Positions 15,958 through 24,205 of a stretch of DNA of 64,000 bases are shown one piece after another. Numbering within the stretch: position 1 is the stretch's first letter; the number at the start of each line of letters is the position of its first letter. The translations under genes and the position numbers were made by a program. Source of the stretch: JACJWR01 sp963842975 (GTDB lineage: Bacteria; Actinomycetota; Actinomycetes; S36-B12; UBA10799); contig CAWJIH010000004.1 of the NCBI GenBank assembly GCA_963842975.1, positions 124,001 through 188,000 of the forward strand, in the 5' to 3' direction. The notes under the pieces are model-generated. The model saw only the letters and a list, made by a program, of their open reading frames with translations, made no database searches and was not told where the DNA came from.

Positions 15958-17291
15958 GGGCGCTCGTCCTCCGAGTGGTCGGATGTTGCAGCGGAGCCGG
16001 CCGCGGTGGAGCCAGCGGCCGCAGTCAAGGCATCAGCCACTGCATTGGCTGCGATATCGGATCGAAAATGACCACCGGGCAGTTGGATTCGAGACAGTGC
16101 CTCGTAGGCCTTGGCGCGGGCCTGATCCAGGCTTGGCCCACTGCCCACCACTCCCAACACCCGACCGCCCGACGAGACGACTTGCCCGTCCGCGTCCGTT
16201 GCTGTTCCGGCGTGCAGCACCACAGCTCCGAGGACGTCGGCCGCGTCGTCGAGGCCGCTGATCACGTCACCGGTGCGCGGAGTCGCCGGGTAGCCCTCGG
16301 CCGCCAGCACCACCACCACAGCGGATCCGGATCGCCACTCCAACGCGGGCACCGAACTGAGATCCCCGGCGGCCGCGGCGGCCAACACCTGCCCGAGCGG
16401 GCTCTCCAGCAACTCCAGCACAGCCTGGGTCTCCGGGTCCCCGAATCGCACGTTGAACTCCACCACCCGAAGGCCGCGGCTAGTCAACGCGAGACCGGCG
16501 TACAGCAAGCCGACGAAGGGTGCGCCGCGCCGTGCCATCTCGTCGATCGTGGGCTGCGCAACCGTACGCACCACCTCATCGACAAGTCCGGCAGGCGCCC
16601 ACGGCAGCGGCGTATAGGCGCCCATCCCACCGGTATTCGGGCCGGCGTCGCCATCACCGACGCGCTTGAAATCCTGTGCCGGCTGCAGCGGCAACACGGT
16701 GTGACCATCGCTGATCAGGAACAGGCTGACCTCAGGGCCGTCGAGGAACTCCTCAATCACAACGGCCCCATCGTGCCGGGAAAGGCACACCTCCGCGTGG
16801 GCGATCGCTGCGGCGCGATCGTCGGTGACCACCACCCCCTTGCCGGCGGCCAAGCCGTCGTCTTTCACAACGTAGGTGGGACCAAAAAGATCGAGTGCTG
16901 CGATCGCGGTTTCCATGTCGACGGCGGCAACCGCGTCGGCGGTGGGCACGCCGGCCGCCCGCATCACGCCCTTCGCAAACGCCTTGCTGCCCTCCAGCCG
17001 CGCAGCTTCGGCGGACGGGCCGAAACACAGCCGGCCCCGGGCGCGTACCTCGTCGGCAGCCCCAGCCACCAAGGGCACTTCGGGGCCCACGACCACGAGG
17101 TCCGCGGCGACCTCGTCAGCCAAGTCCGCGATGGCCTGTGCGTGTGCCACGTCGACCGGCACCGTACGCACTTCCGCGGCGATGCCGGCGTTGCCTGGGG
17201 CGCAGACGACCTCGGTGACGCCAGGGTCACGAAGCAATGCTCGGACGAGGGCATGTTCGCGGCCGCCGGAACCGATGACGAGTACCTTCAT
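15954..17291 (-). CDS. purD: Phosphoribosylamine--glycine ligase PurD
   Basis: GAR synthetase, the second step of purine synthesis. A 445-residue ATP-grasp enzyme: N-terminal KVLVIGSGGREHALVRAL, ATP-grasp core YVVKDDGLAAGKGVVV, metal/ATP residues in EEFLDGPEVSLF, and the family signature RFGDPETQ. It is the first gene of the purD-purB-purC operon; its ATG lies 7 nt after a TAGCCT hexamer with no ribosome site between. Confidence 0.96.
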   Translation of the reverse strand: MKVLVIGSGGREHALVRALLRDPGVTEVVCAPGNAGIAAEVRTVPVDVAHAQAIADLADEVAADLVVVGPEVPLVAGAADEVRARGRLCFGPSAEAARLEGSKAFAKGVMRAAGVPTADAVAAVDMETAIAALDLFGPTYVVKDDGLAAGKGVVVTDDRAAAIAHAEVCLSRHDGAVVIEEFLDGPEVSLFLISDGHTVLPLQPAQDFKRVGDGDAGPNTGGMGAYTPLPWAPAGLVDEVVRTVAQPTIDEMARRGAPFVGLLYAGLALTSRGLRVVEFNVRFGDPETQAVLELLESPLGQVLAAAAAGDLSSVPALEWRSGSAVVVVLAAEGYPATPRTGDVISGLDDAADVLGAVVLHAGTATDADGQVVSSGGRVLGVVGSGPSLDQARAKAYEALSRIQLPGGHFRSDIAANAVADALTAAAGSTAAGSAATSDHSEDERP

Positions 17292-17298
17292 GCGATCC

Positions 17299-17304
17299 AG
17301 GCTA
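17299..17304 (-). promoter_or_regulatory. Leaderless -10 element of purD-purB-purC
   Basis: TAGCCT, then 7 nt, then ATG of purD. The 206 bp between purD and modC show nothing else recognisable. Confidence 0.6.
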
Positions 17305-17497
17305 GTGGGCCGGTGCGACAGCGCTCGACCACCGGTCTGGCTGCCGCCGGGGCGAGAATTCCCAGAACCTCACAGAACCGGTCGAATCGTGGCCGTTCGA
17401 GGCAGTGCCGGCTGCTCTCGAGCGCGGCGGAGTATCCCAATGGGCGTTGGCCGAGGCACGCCGATGCCCAGCGAAGCGCCCATTGTTGATTCCGGCC

Positions 17498-18577
17498 TCA
17501 ACGCGCCACCAGGTGCACCGCCGGCGCTTTGACCGACGCCACCACCGGACTGCCCGGCGCCAAGGCCATTTCTTCCCTCGTTGGCCGGGTGACGAAGGCC
17601 TCCAGAGTGAACCCCACATCCACCGACACCCGGACCAGCGGACCCTCGTCGGCAACGCTTTGCACGACACCAGGCAAGTGGTTTCGCGGGCTCGCTTCCC
17701 CCCGGCGACCCGGGGCCGCGAGAGCCACCTCCTCGGCTCGAATGCACACCAGCGCGGGTGATCCGGGCGCGAGTTCCGGCTCGTGATTCACCGCGACTAG
17801 CCGCACCCCGGCGACGTCGACAGTCACCAGCCCGTCGGCGGTCGGCCCCACCAGCCCCGACACGACGGTCTCCATCTCGACCACATCCGCCACGTCCCGA
17901 TCCGCCGGCCGGGAGAACACCTCGGCCGGCGGCCCGACCTGGCGTACGCGCCCGTCGACGAGCACCGCGATCTGATCCCCCAACGCCAGCGCCTCGGATC
18001 GATCGTGGGTCACCAGCACGGCCGGCCGGCCGGCAGCAAGCAACGCCGAGCGCAACTCCCCGCGGAGCTTGGCCCTAGTGGGGGAGTCCAACGCCGACAG
18101 CGGCTCATCCAGCAGCAGCAACTGGGGCGCCGGAGCCAACGCCCGGGCCAAGGCGACTCGTTGGGCTTCGCCGCCGGACAACTGCCGGGTATCCCGGCTT
18201 GCCAGATGCGCAGCCCCCGCCTGCGCGAGTGCCGCCTGCACCAAACCCGGGCGCTGCCGACGCGGCACCCCGCGCAGCCCGAACGCGACGTTGGCGGACA
18301 CGTCAAGGTGGGGGAACAATGCGTGGTCCTGAAACAGGTAGCCGATTCGCCGCTTCCGGGCTGGCACGTGCACCCGGGAGTCGTCCCAGACCGAATCATC
18401 CAGCGCGATTCGACTGCCCGCCTCGACCGAATCGAGCCCCGCAACGCACCGCAACAGGGTGGTCTTCCCGGCCCCGGACGGACCGAACAGCACGGTGATC
18501 GGCGCGGCGGCAAGGTCGAGGTCGACGTCCACATCGAGGATGTGCCGGCGGATGCGCAGGCTCAGGCGCGAGGCCAC
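17498..18577 (-). CDS. modC: Molybdate ABC transporter ATPase ModC
   Basis: Cytoplasmic ATPase of the molybdate importer, 359 residues from GTG 18575-18577 behind a GAGGGGGT site; it overlaps the modB 3' end by 16 nt. Walker A GPSGAGKTT is at residues 32-40, the ABC signature is LSGGEAQRVALARAL, Walker B is LLLLDEPLSALD and the switch His is in LVTHDRSEAL. The C-terminal third carries TOBE-type molybdate-binding sequence (PGVVQSVADEGPLVRVSVDVG...). The open frame extends to 18841, but the upstream part is out-of-frame modB. Confidence 0.93.
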   Translation of the reverse strand: MASRLSLRIRRHILDVDVDLDLAAAPITVLFGPSGAGKTTLLRCVAGLDSVEAGSRIALDDSVWDDSRVHVPARKRRIGYLFQDHALFPHLDVSANVAFGLRGVPRRQRPGLVQAALAQAGAAHLASRDTRQLSGGEAQRVALARALAPAPQLLLLDEPLSALDSPTRAKLRGELRSALLAAGRPAVLVTHDRSEALALGDQIAVLVDGRVRQVGPPAEVFSRPADRDVADVVEMETVVSGLVGPTADGLVTVDVAGVRLVAVNHEPELAPGSPALVCIRAEEVALAAPGRRGEASPRNHLPGVVQSVADEGPLVRVSVDVGFTLEAFVTRPTREEMALAPGSPVVASVKAPAVHLVAR

Positions 18578-19242
18578 CCAGGACCCCCTCGGCGTTGTAG
18601 CGAATAGGTGATCACCAACACCAGAAACGAGAATCCCAGCAGTAGCGCACTGGTCGCAGCAGCCGCGGAGTAGTCGAGGGCCTGGACCTGGTCGTAGATC
18701 GAGATCGAAACGGTGCGGGTTTCTCCGGCGATGTTCCCGCCCACCATCAACACCACCCCGAATTCGCCGACGGTGTGGGCGAAGGTCAGCACAGCCGCGG
18801 TGGCCAAGCCGGGGCGCGACAGTGGCAATATCACTCGCCAAAGGGTGCCCGCCGTCGACCGGCCCAGCACCGCAGAGGCTTCCCGGAGCCGCGGATCAAT
18901 CCCGGAGAAGGATGCGATCAGCGGCTGCACCGCGAAGGGGAGGCTGTAGAGCACGGACGCGACCAGCAGCCCGGTGAAGGTGAACACCAGTGGCGATCCG
19001 GTGAGTTCCTGCCACCACTGGCCGATCGGCGAGCGGGCCCCCATCGCGACCAGCAGGTAGAAGCCCAACACGGTTGGCGGCAGCACGAGCGGCAGTGCCA
19101 CGACGCCCTCGATCACGACGCTCCAGCGCCGGCGGGTGAACGCCAGCCAGGCGGCGAGTGGAACGGCGAGCACCAACAGAATCGCGGTGGTGGCCAGCGC
19201 CAACCGGAAGGTGAGTCCAATCGCTTGCCAGTCCATGCGCAA
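18562..19242 (-). CDS. modB: Molybdate ABC transporter permease ModB
   Basis: Inner-membrane permease of 226 residues with about five to six helices. The EAA loop (EASAVLGRSTAGTLWRVILPLSRPG) lies in the second half, and the LPLVLPPTVLGFYLL motif near residues 50-65 is typical of ModB. The longest start is TTG 19240-19242, 5 nt after a GAGGGG site overlapping the modA stop; ATG 19234-19236 would shorten it by two residues. Middle gene of modA-modB-modC. Confidence 0.93.
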   Translation of the reverse strand: MRMDWQAIGLTFRLALATTAILLVLAVPLAAWLAFTRRRWSVVIEGVVALPLVLPPTVLGFYLLVAMGARSPIGQWWQELTGSPLVFTFTGLLVASVLYSLPFAVQPLIASFSGIDPRLREASAVLGRSTAGTLWRVILPLSRPGLATAAVLTFAHTVGEFGVVLMVGGNIAGETRTVSISIYDQVQALDYSAAAATSALLLGFSFLVLVITYSLQRRGGPGWPRA

Positions 19243-19251
19243 ATACGCCCC

Positions 19252-20085
19252 TCAGCTCGGCGGCAACGAGAAGCCGAAGCGGGCCAGGGTTTCCCGACCA
19301 GGCTCGCTCAGCAGGTAGTCGCGCAGGGCTCCTGCCGCCGATGGGTTTGACGCCGATCCCACGACCACCCCGCCCTGGCGCATGGTGGGAAAGGTCTCCA
19401 GCGGCACTTCGGCGAATTCACCGGTCGCCGCCATCGCCGGAGAAAGCGCCAGCGACAAGGCGATGATGCCCACGTCGGCGTTTCCGGACTGCAGGAACTC
19501 GGCTGCCTGCGCGACGTTCTCGCCAAGCACGAGGCGATCCGCGATCGCGTCGTGGACCCCGGCGGCCTGCAGCGCGGCTACCGCCGCCACCCCGTAGGGC
19601 GCGTGCTCGGGGTTGGCGATGGCCGCTTTGCGAACCTCTGGGGCCGCCATCGCCGCCACCCCCTCAGCCGGGTCGACCGGAGATCCGTTCGGAGCCCACA
19701 CCACAAGTCGGCCCACCGCGTACTCGAAAAGGTCGCTCGATTCGGCAAGGCCCTCGTCCACGAGCTTCTCGGGGTACTGCATGTCGGCGGACAGGTAGAG
19801 GTCGAAGGGGGCCCCGTTGCGCAGCTGCTGGTAGAACACGCCGGATGATCCGTACGTTGTTTTGGCTTCGATTCCGGTGTCGGCCTCGAAGCCGGTGACG
19901 ATCTCCTCCAGGGCAAACTGCAGATCCGACGCGGCGGCCACGCGGACGATCCCGGCGGGGGTGCCGTCGGTTGTGTCGTCAGGCCCCGCCCCTGCGCCGT
20001 CGGTATTTGATCCGCATGCTGCCAACCCGATCACCGCAGCGCACAGCAGCGCCAGCGCGCGAAGCCGTGTCGGCAGATGCGTCAC
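19252..20085 (-). CDS. modA: Molybdate-binding lipoprotein ModA
   Basis: Periplasm-side molybdate/tungstate receptor, 277 residues. The signal peptide ends in the lipobox LAAC with lipidated Cys24. The mature part starts VRVAAASDLQFALEEIV..F, the oxyanion-binding start of ModA, and contains TYGSSGVFYQQLRNGAPFDLYLSAD, both binding-site strands. Its ATG overlaps the stop of the HTH-TOBE gene by 4 nt, so the regulator and transporter form one operon. Confidence 0.94.
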   Translation of the reverse strand: MTHLPTRLRALALLCAAVIGLAACGSNTDGAGAGPDDTTDGTPAGIVRVAAASDLQFALEEIVTGFEADTGIEAKTTYGSSGVFYQQLRNGAPFDLYLSADMQYPEKLVDEGLAESSDLFEYAVGRLVVWAPNGSPVDPAEGVAAMAAPEVRKAAIANPEHAPYGVAAVAALQAAGVHDAIADRLVLGENVAQAAEFLQSGNADVGIIALSLALSPAMAATGEFAEVPLETFPTMRQGGVVVGSASNPSAAGALRDYLLSEPGRETLARFGFSLPPS

Positions 20086-20504
20086 GCCTGAGCCCCGGAG
20101 TCGCTCTCGACTGTCACCATCGTCGCCTTGATCACCGCAGTGGCCAGCACACCCGGCGCCAACCCGAGTTCCTCGACTGCCTCGCGGCTCATCAACGAAA
20201 CGAGCCGATAGCGGCCCGCGGCGATCTCCACCTGTGCCATCACCTCGTCGCTGCGGACGTCGGTGACGATGCCGGCGAGGCGATTGCGCGCCGAGCCACG
20301 GGTGGCACCCCGTCCGGAACCGTCGGGGGATTGTGCCCCCGCATCAACTATGGATCGGGCAAACGCAGCGAGTTCCACGCCGTCGATCACCTGAAATCCC
20401 GACTCGGTTCGGGAGTGCAGCTTGCCAGCGTCGACCCAGCGGCGAACGGTGTCGTCGCTGACGCCGAGCAGTTCCGCAGCAGTAGCGATCCGATAATGCG
20501 GCAT
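20082..20504 (-). CDS. HTH-TOBE (Mop) molybdate-responsive protein
   Basis: A 140-residue protein whose first ~60 residues form a MerR/excisionase-type helix-turn-helix (YRIATAAELLGVSDDTVRRWVDAGKL) and whose last ~70 form a TOBE/Mop oxyanion-binding domain (RNRLAGIVTDVRSDEVMAQVEIAAGRYRLVSLMSREAVEELGL). By domain logic it senses molybdate and regulates the modABC genes it overlaps, filling the role of ModE. ATG 20502-20504 is chosen because a -10 hexamer lies 7 nt upstream; an in-frame start at 20537 would lie upstream of that promoter. Regulation is inferred. Confidence 0.82.
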   Translation of the reverse strand: MPHYRIATAAELLGVSDDTVRRWVDAGKLHSRTESGFQVIDGVELAAFARSIVDAGAQSPDGSGRGATRGSARNRLAGIVTDVRSDEVMAQVEIAAGRYRLVSLMSREAVEELGLAPGVLATAVIKATMVTVESDSGAQA

Positions 20505-20511
20505 GAATAGC

Positions 20512-20517
20512 ACGATA
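20512..20517 (-). promoter_or_regulatory. Leaderless -10 of the HTH-TOBE/mod operon
   Basis: TATCGT, then 7 nt, then ATG. The surrounding TGCTATCGTGCTATTC contains two GCTAT copies 8 bp apart, a possible half-site pair for the encoded regulator. Confidence 0.5.
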
Positions 20518-20596
20518 GCACCGCAGATGAGGGGCATAGTCGTGGAATTTGTGGCTGAATCGGTTCACGGTCGTCGCACCGACCAGCTACGGATCG

Positions 20597-20940
20597 CTAC
20601 TGCGCTTGCAACTCGCCGACCAGACGCACCCAACGCTCAAGGAAGGCCCGCTCGTCCTTGCGGCACCGGCGCAGCCAGACAGTCACCTCGTGGTTGCCCT
20701 TGCTGGCGTTGCAGGAGCGACAGGCGGGCACCACATTCGTGAGGGTGTATCTGCCACCGCGCGTGATGGGCAACACGCAGTCGCGTTGCAGCGGGCGGCG
20801 GCATCGCCGCAGTAGGCGCAGGCTCCCCACGCTCGGCAAATCGCGTCCCACTGGTCGGCCGTCAGGTCGTTGTCGGCGGCCGCCACTCGCTTGGCGCGCC
20901 GCCGCTGAGCGCGAGCGCGCCGGGTCTGCCGAAGGGCCAC
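20597..20940 (-). pseudogene. Frameshifted HNH endonuclease-like gene
   Basis: Two overlapping frames together give one HNH protein. From GTG 20938-20940 the first frame encodes a basic N-terminus and WGACAYCGDAA (first CxxC). The continuation, PITRGGRYTLTNVVPACRSCNASKGNHEVTVWL (second CxxC, the Asn and the C-terminus), lies in another frame ending at TAG 20597-20599. The shift is near 20790-20800 and is explained by loss of one base in a GCC-rich run. The first catalytic His of the usual DHxxP is Cys here (RDCVLP), so the nuclease is probably dead even without the shift. It is divergent from, and abuts, the left 191-bp repeat. Confidence 0.75.
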
Positions 20941-21130
20941 GCCTGCGATCTTAGTTGCGATTCTTTCGGGCTACGTGCCGCCACGTCTAGGCTGCGATCA
21001 TGACCACCGCAGCTGATGCCCCGCACGCATCTGGCCCCTACGACTGGGCCGCCGGATCCAACGCCGAGGCCTACGACCTCGACCGTGCCCACGTCTTCCA
21101 CTCCTGGAGCGCCCAAGGCGCGCTGAAGCC
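20940..21130 (+). repeat. Left copy of a perfect 191-bp direct repeat
   Basis: Identical to 28835-29025 at every base I compared; the flanks diverge immediately (A vs T before, G vs C after). It contains the intergenic region upstream of the class III aminotransferase, its -10 (20988-20993), its ATG (21000) and the first 44 codons. The offset between copies is 7895 bp. Confidence 0.95.
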
Positions 21131-21152
21131 GATTGAGAGGCTCGACGATTAA
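21000..21152 (+). pseudogene. Truncated 5' copy of the class III aminotransferase gene
   Basis: Starting at ATG 21000 the frame matches the first 44 codons of the intact aminotransferase at 28895, leaves homology at 21131, adds six unrelated residues (IERLDD, preceded by KP) and stops at TAA 21150-21152. The 50-residue product cannot bind PLP. It keeps the full leaderless promoter, so it may still be transcribed and translated. Confidence 0.85.
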
Positions 21153-21603
21153 TGGCAGCATGCCCGCCGCTGTATGCACCTTGAATGCTGTCGGCGCGTC
21201 AGCCATCAAATCACCTGCGGATTGAGCCGGAAGATCGACCGGTACCACACCGATAGGTCTTCGCGGTGGAGCCAGAGGGTACCGACCGACCGACACCGCC
21301 ATCGACACCTACGGCAGCGCCGCCGACCAGCGGAATCTGGTAGCGCCTAGGGACTCGAAGCACCGCTGTGCTCTGATCTCGATCAAAATGGGTCACGTGG
21401 GAAAGGGCTCGAGGCCGACTGCTTCGGCCTGCGGGCCGGAAGCAGCCAACTCGAGCATCCGGGCACGGATCTAAGGCGGTTCCGGCGGCCGCGTGGCCAC
21501 CACCGCTAGCTGGTCGGGCACTGATTCGCCGCGCAGCTCGAAGCCGGTCTGGCGTTGGTCCCAAAGGCATATCGACAGCCGAGGACATCGCATCGCCACG
21601 GCC
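21153..21603. other. Island left end without recognisable genes
   Basis: About 450 bp between the truncated aminotransferase and the moaA fossil. Short frames on both strands look degenerate and none matches a family I know. A minus-strand frame starting within this stretch reads into the 191-bp repeat and has no recognisable domain. Probably gene debris. Confidence 0.5.
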
Positions 21604-22066
21604 GACCAGCGTGCCACCCTCACCGATCGCTTTGGCCGGGTCCACACGGACCTGCGTGCTTCCCTAACTGACCGTTCTTCGGTGAGGTGCAACTCCTGCC
21701 TGACACGCCGAGGGATTGCCGTGGCTGCCGCGAGAAGAGTTGCTGACTTCAGCCGAACCTCTCCGTCTGGTGCGGGTGGCCGTGGGTCTGGGCGTGAAGG
21801 AGTTGCGTCTCACCGGTGATGAGCTGTTGGGCCATCCAGACGTGGTTGAGGTCGTGGCGTCGATCCGGGAGTTGCCTGACGCTCAATACTGCTAGGGGCG
21901 GGTCAACACCATCTCAGTCCAGGAGATCCTTAGTTCACTCCAGCAGGCGGGCTACGACCGATATCCGCTCGGCGGTCGGCGAACGAGTCCGAGCGAGGAA
22001 TGGCTGGTTGCTGGCGAGGTAGGCGAACCGGCGGGCACCGTGGGCATCATCGGTTCGGTGACGCGG
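21604..22066 (+). pseudogene. moaA: Decayed moaA (GTP 3',8-cyclase, molybdenum cofactor synthesis)
   Basis: Pieces of MoaA are recognisable in order across frames. First, LTDRFGRVHTDLRASLTDR then SSVRCNSC (21604-21700), where the first Cys of the radical-SAM CxxxCxxC cluster is replaced. After a frame change, GLPWLPREELL and VAVGLGVKELRLTGDELL follow, where intact MoaA has TGGEPLL; this frame stops at 21892-21894. The middle of the gene (over 100 residues) is missing. Then ISVQEILSSLQQAGY ... SEEWLVAGEVGEPAGTVGIIGSVTR matches the later C-terminal half up to just before the second Cys cluster. Clearly non-functional. Confidence 0.8.
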
Positions 22067-22175
22067 TCAAGCGCCTTGGCCATGGCATCGACGACCCCGG
22101 GTTCGCCCAGCCGAACCGGCCGATGTCGGCGATCGGGGGCTGAGGCTGCCGTCGCCGGGTGTCGGAGGTGCTTCC

Positions 22176-22181
22176 TAGGCT
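22176..22181 (+). promoter_or_regulatory. Leaderless -10 of the jetABCD operon
   Basis: TAGGCT, then 6 nt (GACGCC), then ATG of jetA. The same 12 bases occur, with one change, before the start at 42719. Confidence 0.6.
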
Positions 22182-22187
22182 GACGCC

Positions 22188-23630
22188 ATGGACTACGACG
22201 CGATTGACGCGTTGCGTGCGCACCATCCCGCGTGGCGGCTGCTGCGTGCCAGCAACGCCTCGCTGATCCTGTCGTTCCTGGGGGTGTTCTTCGTCGAGGG
22301 CAACAGGGGCGCCTGCCCCGCCAGCGAGGTTGCTGCGGCTCTGGACGACCACCTCTACCTGCTCAACATGGCAACCGAGGCGGAGTCGGGAGAGTCGCGC
22401 TACCCCAAGGCGCCGCGCGAGTACTTGGAGGACTGGGCCGCCGCGGACGCTGGGTTTCTGCGGCGCTTCTACCCGCCCGGTGATGGCGAGGTCCACTATG
22501 AGGTGACCCCCGCCTTCGAGAAGGCCTACGGCTGGGTGTCGGCGCTGCAGGAGCGGACCTTCGTCGGGACGGAGTCGCGGCTGCACACCGCCGTTGAACT
22601 CCTCCGGCAGATCGTGCACGGCACCGACACCGACCCGGAGCGACGCCTGGCCGAACTGCGTCGGCGCCGCGACGCGCTCGATGCCGAGATCGCCGCCGTC
22701 GAAGCTGGCCAGTTGCCGCTGTTGGAACCGGCGGGCGTGCGTGACCGCTACCAGCAGTTCAGTGCCACCGCCCGGGATCTGCTGTCGGACTTCCGCGAAG
22801 TCGAGGACAATTTCCGCCGGCTCGACCGGGCCGCGCGCGAGCAGATCGCCACCTGGGACGGCGCCAAGGGGGACCTCCTCGCCGAACTTGTCGGCAGCAG
22901 GTCGCAGATCACCAGTTCGGACCAAGGACACAGCTTCAAGGCCTTCTACGAGTTCCTGCTATCGGACGCGCGCCAGCAGGAACTCACTGACCTGCTCCGC
23001 GAGGTTGTCCGGCTCGACGCGATCGAGGTGGACCCGCGGATGAGGGGCATCCATCACGATTGGTCCGAGGCGGCCGAGCGGGCCCAGCGCACCGTCCGGC
23101 AGATCTCTGAGCAACTGCGACGGTTCCTCGATGATCAAGTCTGGCTGGAGAATCGCCGCGTCCTGGACCTCGTCCGCGAGGTCGAGGCCGCCGCCCTGGA
23201 ACTGCGTCCCGATCCTCCGGCGGCTGGGCTCGAGCTCGACGAGCCCGGCATCGTCCTCTCGCTGCCGTTCGAACGTCCGCTGTACGCCCCGCCGCCGGCC
23301 GCCGAGGTGGACAGTCTCATTCCGCCGACCATCGCCGACGTCGACGCCGAGGTCCTGTTCAACCAGACCTTCGTGGACCAGACCCGGCTGATCGACAACA
23401 TTCGGGCTGCCCTGCCACACAACACCACCGCGCTGCTGACCGACATCGTCGCCCGCTACCCGATCGAGCAGGGCGCGGCCGAGATCGTCGGCTACCTCGC
23501 CCTCGACAGCGGCGAGCTCGTCGTCGAGTTGGACGAGGCCGGGGAGAGCGTGCTGGAGTACGCCGACCCGACGGACCCGCAGGTGACCAAACGAGCGCTG
23601 CTGCCGAAGGTGACGGTGAAGCGCAGATGA
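22188..23630 (+). CDS. jetA: Wadjet subunit JetA (DUF3375, MukF/kleisin-like)
   Basis: A 480-residue protein of the DUF3375 family, the kleisin-like subunit of the Wadjet SMC complex that bridges JetC heads. The N-terminus has the family start (RAHHPAWRLLRASNASLILSFLGVFF...GNRGACPASEVAAALDDHLYLLN), a winged-helix-like region, then a long helical middle (about residues 145-330) rich in Arg/Glu and Leu, as expected for a neck-binding kleisin. The C-terminal domain includes DIVARYPIEQGAAEIVGYLAL. It is the first gene of the locus; its stop overlaps jetB (ATGA). The coding sequence reads clean. Confidence 0.93.
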   Translation: MDYDAIDALRAHHPAWRLLRASNASLILSFLGVFFVEGNRGACPASEVAAALDDHLYLLNMATEAESGESRYPKAPREYLEDWAAADAGFLRRFYPPGDGEVHYEVTPAFEKAYGWVSALQERTFVGTESRLHTAVELLRQIVHGTDTDPERRLAELRRRRDALDAEIAAVEAGQLPLLEPAGVRDRYQQFSATARDLLSDFREVEDNFRRLDRAAREQIATWDGAKGDLLAELVGSRSQITSSDQGHSFKAFYEFLLSDARQQELTDLLREVVRLDAIEVDPRMRGIHHDWSEAAERAQRTVRQISEQLRRFLDDQVWLENRRVLDLVREVEAAALELRPDPPAAGLELDEPGIVLSLPFERPLYAPPPAAEVDSLIPPTIADVDAEVLFNQTFVDQTRLIDNIRAALPHNTTALLTDIVARYPIEQGAAEIVGYLALDSGELVVELDEAGESVLEYADPTDPQVTKRALLPKVTVKRR

Positions 23631-24205
23631 GCCAGGAGCCGGCGATCGCCACGGCGATCATCAAACTGATGCAGGGAGTGATCTACCGGGAGTCCGATGA
23701 GGACACCTGGCTGACGCTGGAACGCTCCGGCGCCGGGGTCCGGGACCACTTCGCGACGATTGGCGTCGATGTCGTCGTCGACGATGATGAGGGGTACGCC
23801 TACCTGCGGTCCCGCCCGACCGAGGAAGGCGAAGTGGCGCTGCCGCGTCTGGTACGGCGGCGACGCCTGACGTACCCGGTCAGCTTGCTGCTGGTGCTCC
23901 TGCGCAGGCGGCTCGTCGAGTTCGAGACCGCAGGCGGGGAGGGCCGCCTCGTGCTCACCACCGAGCAGATCGTGGAGATGCTGCGGCTCTTCCAGGCCGA
24001 GTCCACCAACGAGGCGCGGCTGGTCGACACCGCTGAGACCACGATCAAGAAGGCCGCCGAGCTAGGGTTCCTGCGGCAGGTGCGCGATCAGCGGGCACAC
24101 TGGGAGGTGCGGCGAATCCTCAAGGCCTATGTCGACGCCGAGACGTTGTCGGACTTCGCCGGCAAACTGCGCGAATACGGGGGAAGGGGGTCCGGCGATG
24201 AGTGA
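23627..24205 (+). CDS. jetB: Wadjet subunit JetB (DUF4194, MukE-like)
   Basis: A 192-residue DUF4194 protein, the KITE-type subunit that binds the JetA kleisin. It has two winged-helix-like halves: DTWLTLERSGAGVRDHFATIGVDVVVDDDEGYAYLR and the segment around LTYPVSLLLVLLRRRLVEFE, LTTEQIVEMLRLF, then KKAAELGFLRQVRDQRAHWEVRRILKAYVDAE near the end. The start overlaps the jetA stop by 4 nt; the end overlaps the jetC ATG by 8 nt. Intact. Confidence 0.92.
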   Translation: MSQEPAIATAIIKLMQGVIYRESDEDTWLTLERSGAGVRDHFATIGVDVVVDDDEGYAYLRSRPTEEGEVALPRLVRRRRLTYPVSLLLVLLRRRLVEFETAGGEGRLVLTTEQIVEMLRLFQAESTNEARLVDTAETTIKKAAELGFLRQVRDQRAHWEVRRILKAYVDAETLSDFAGKLREYGGRGSGDE

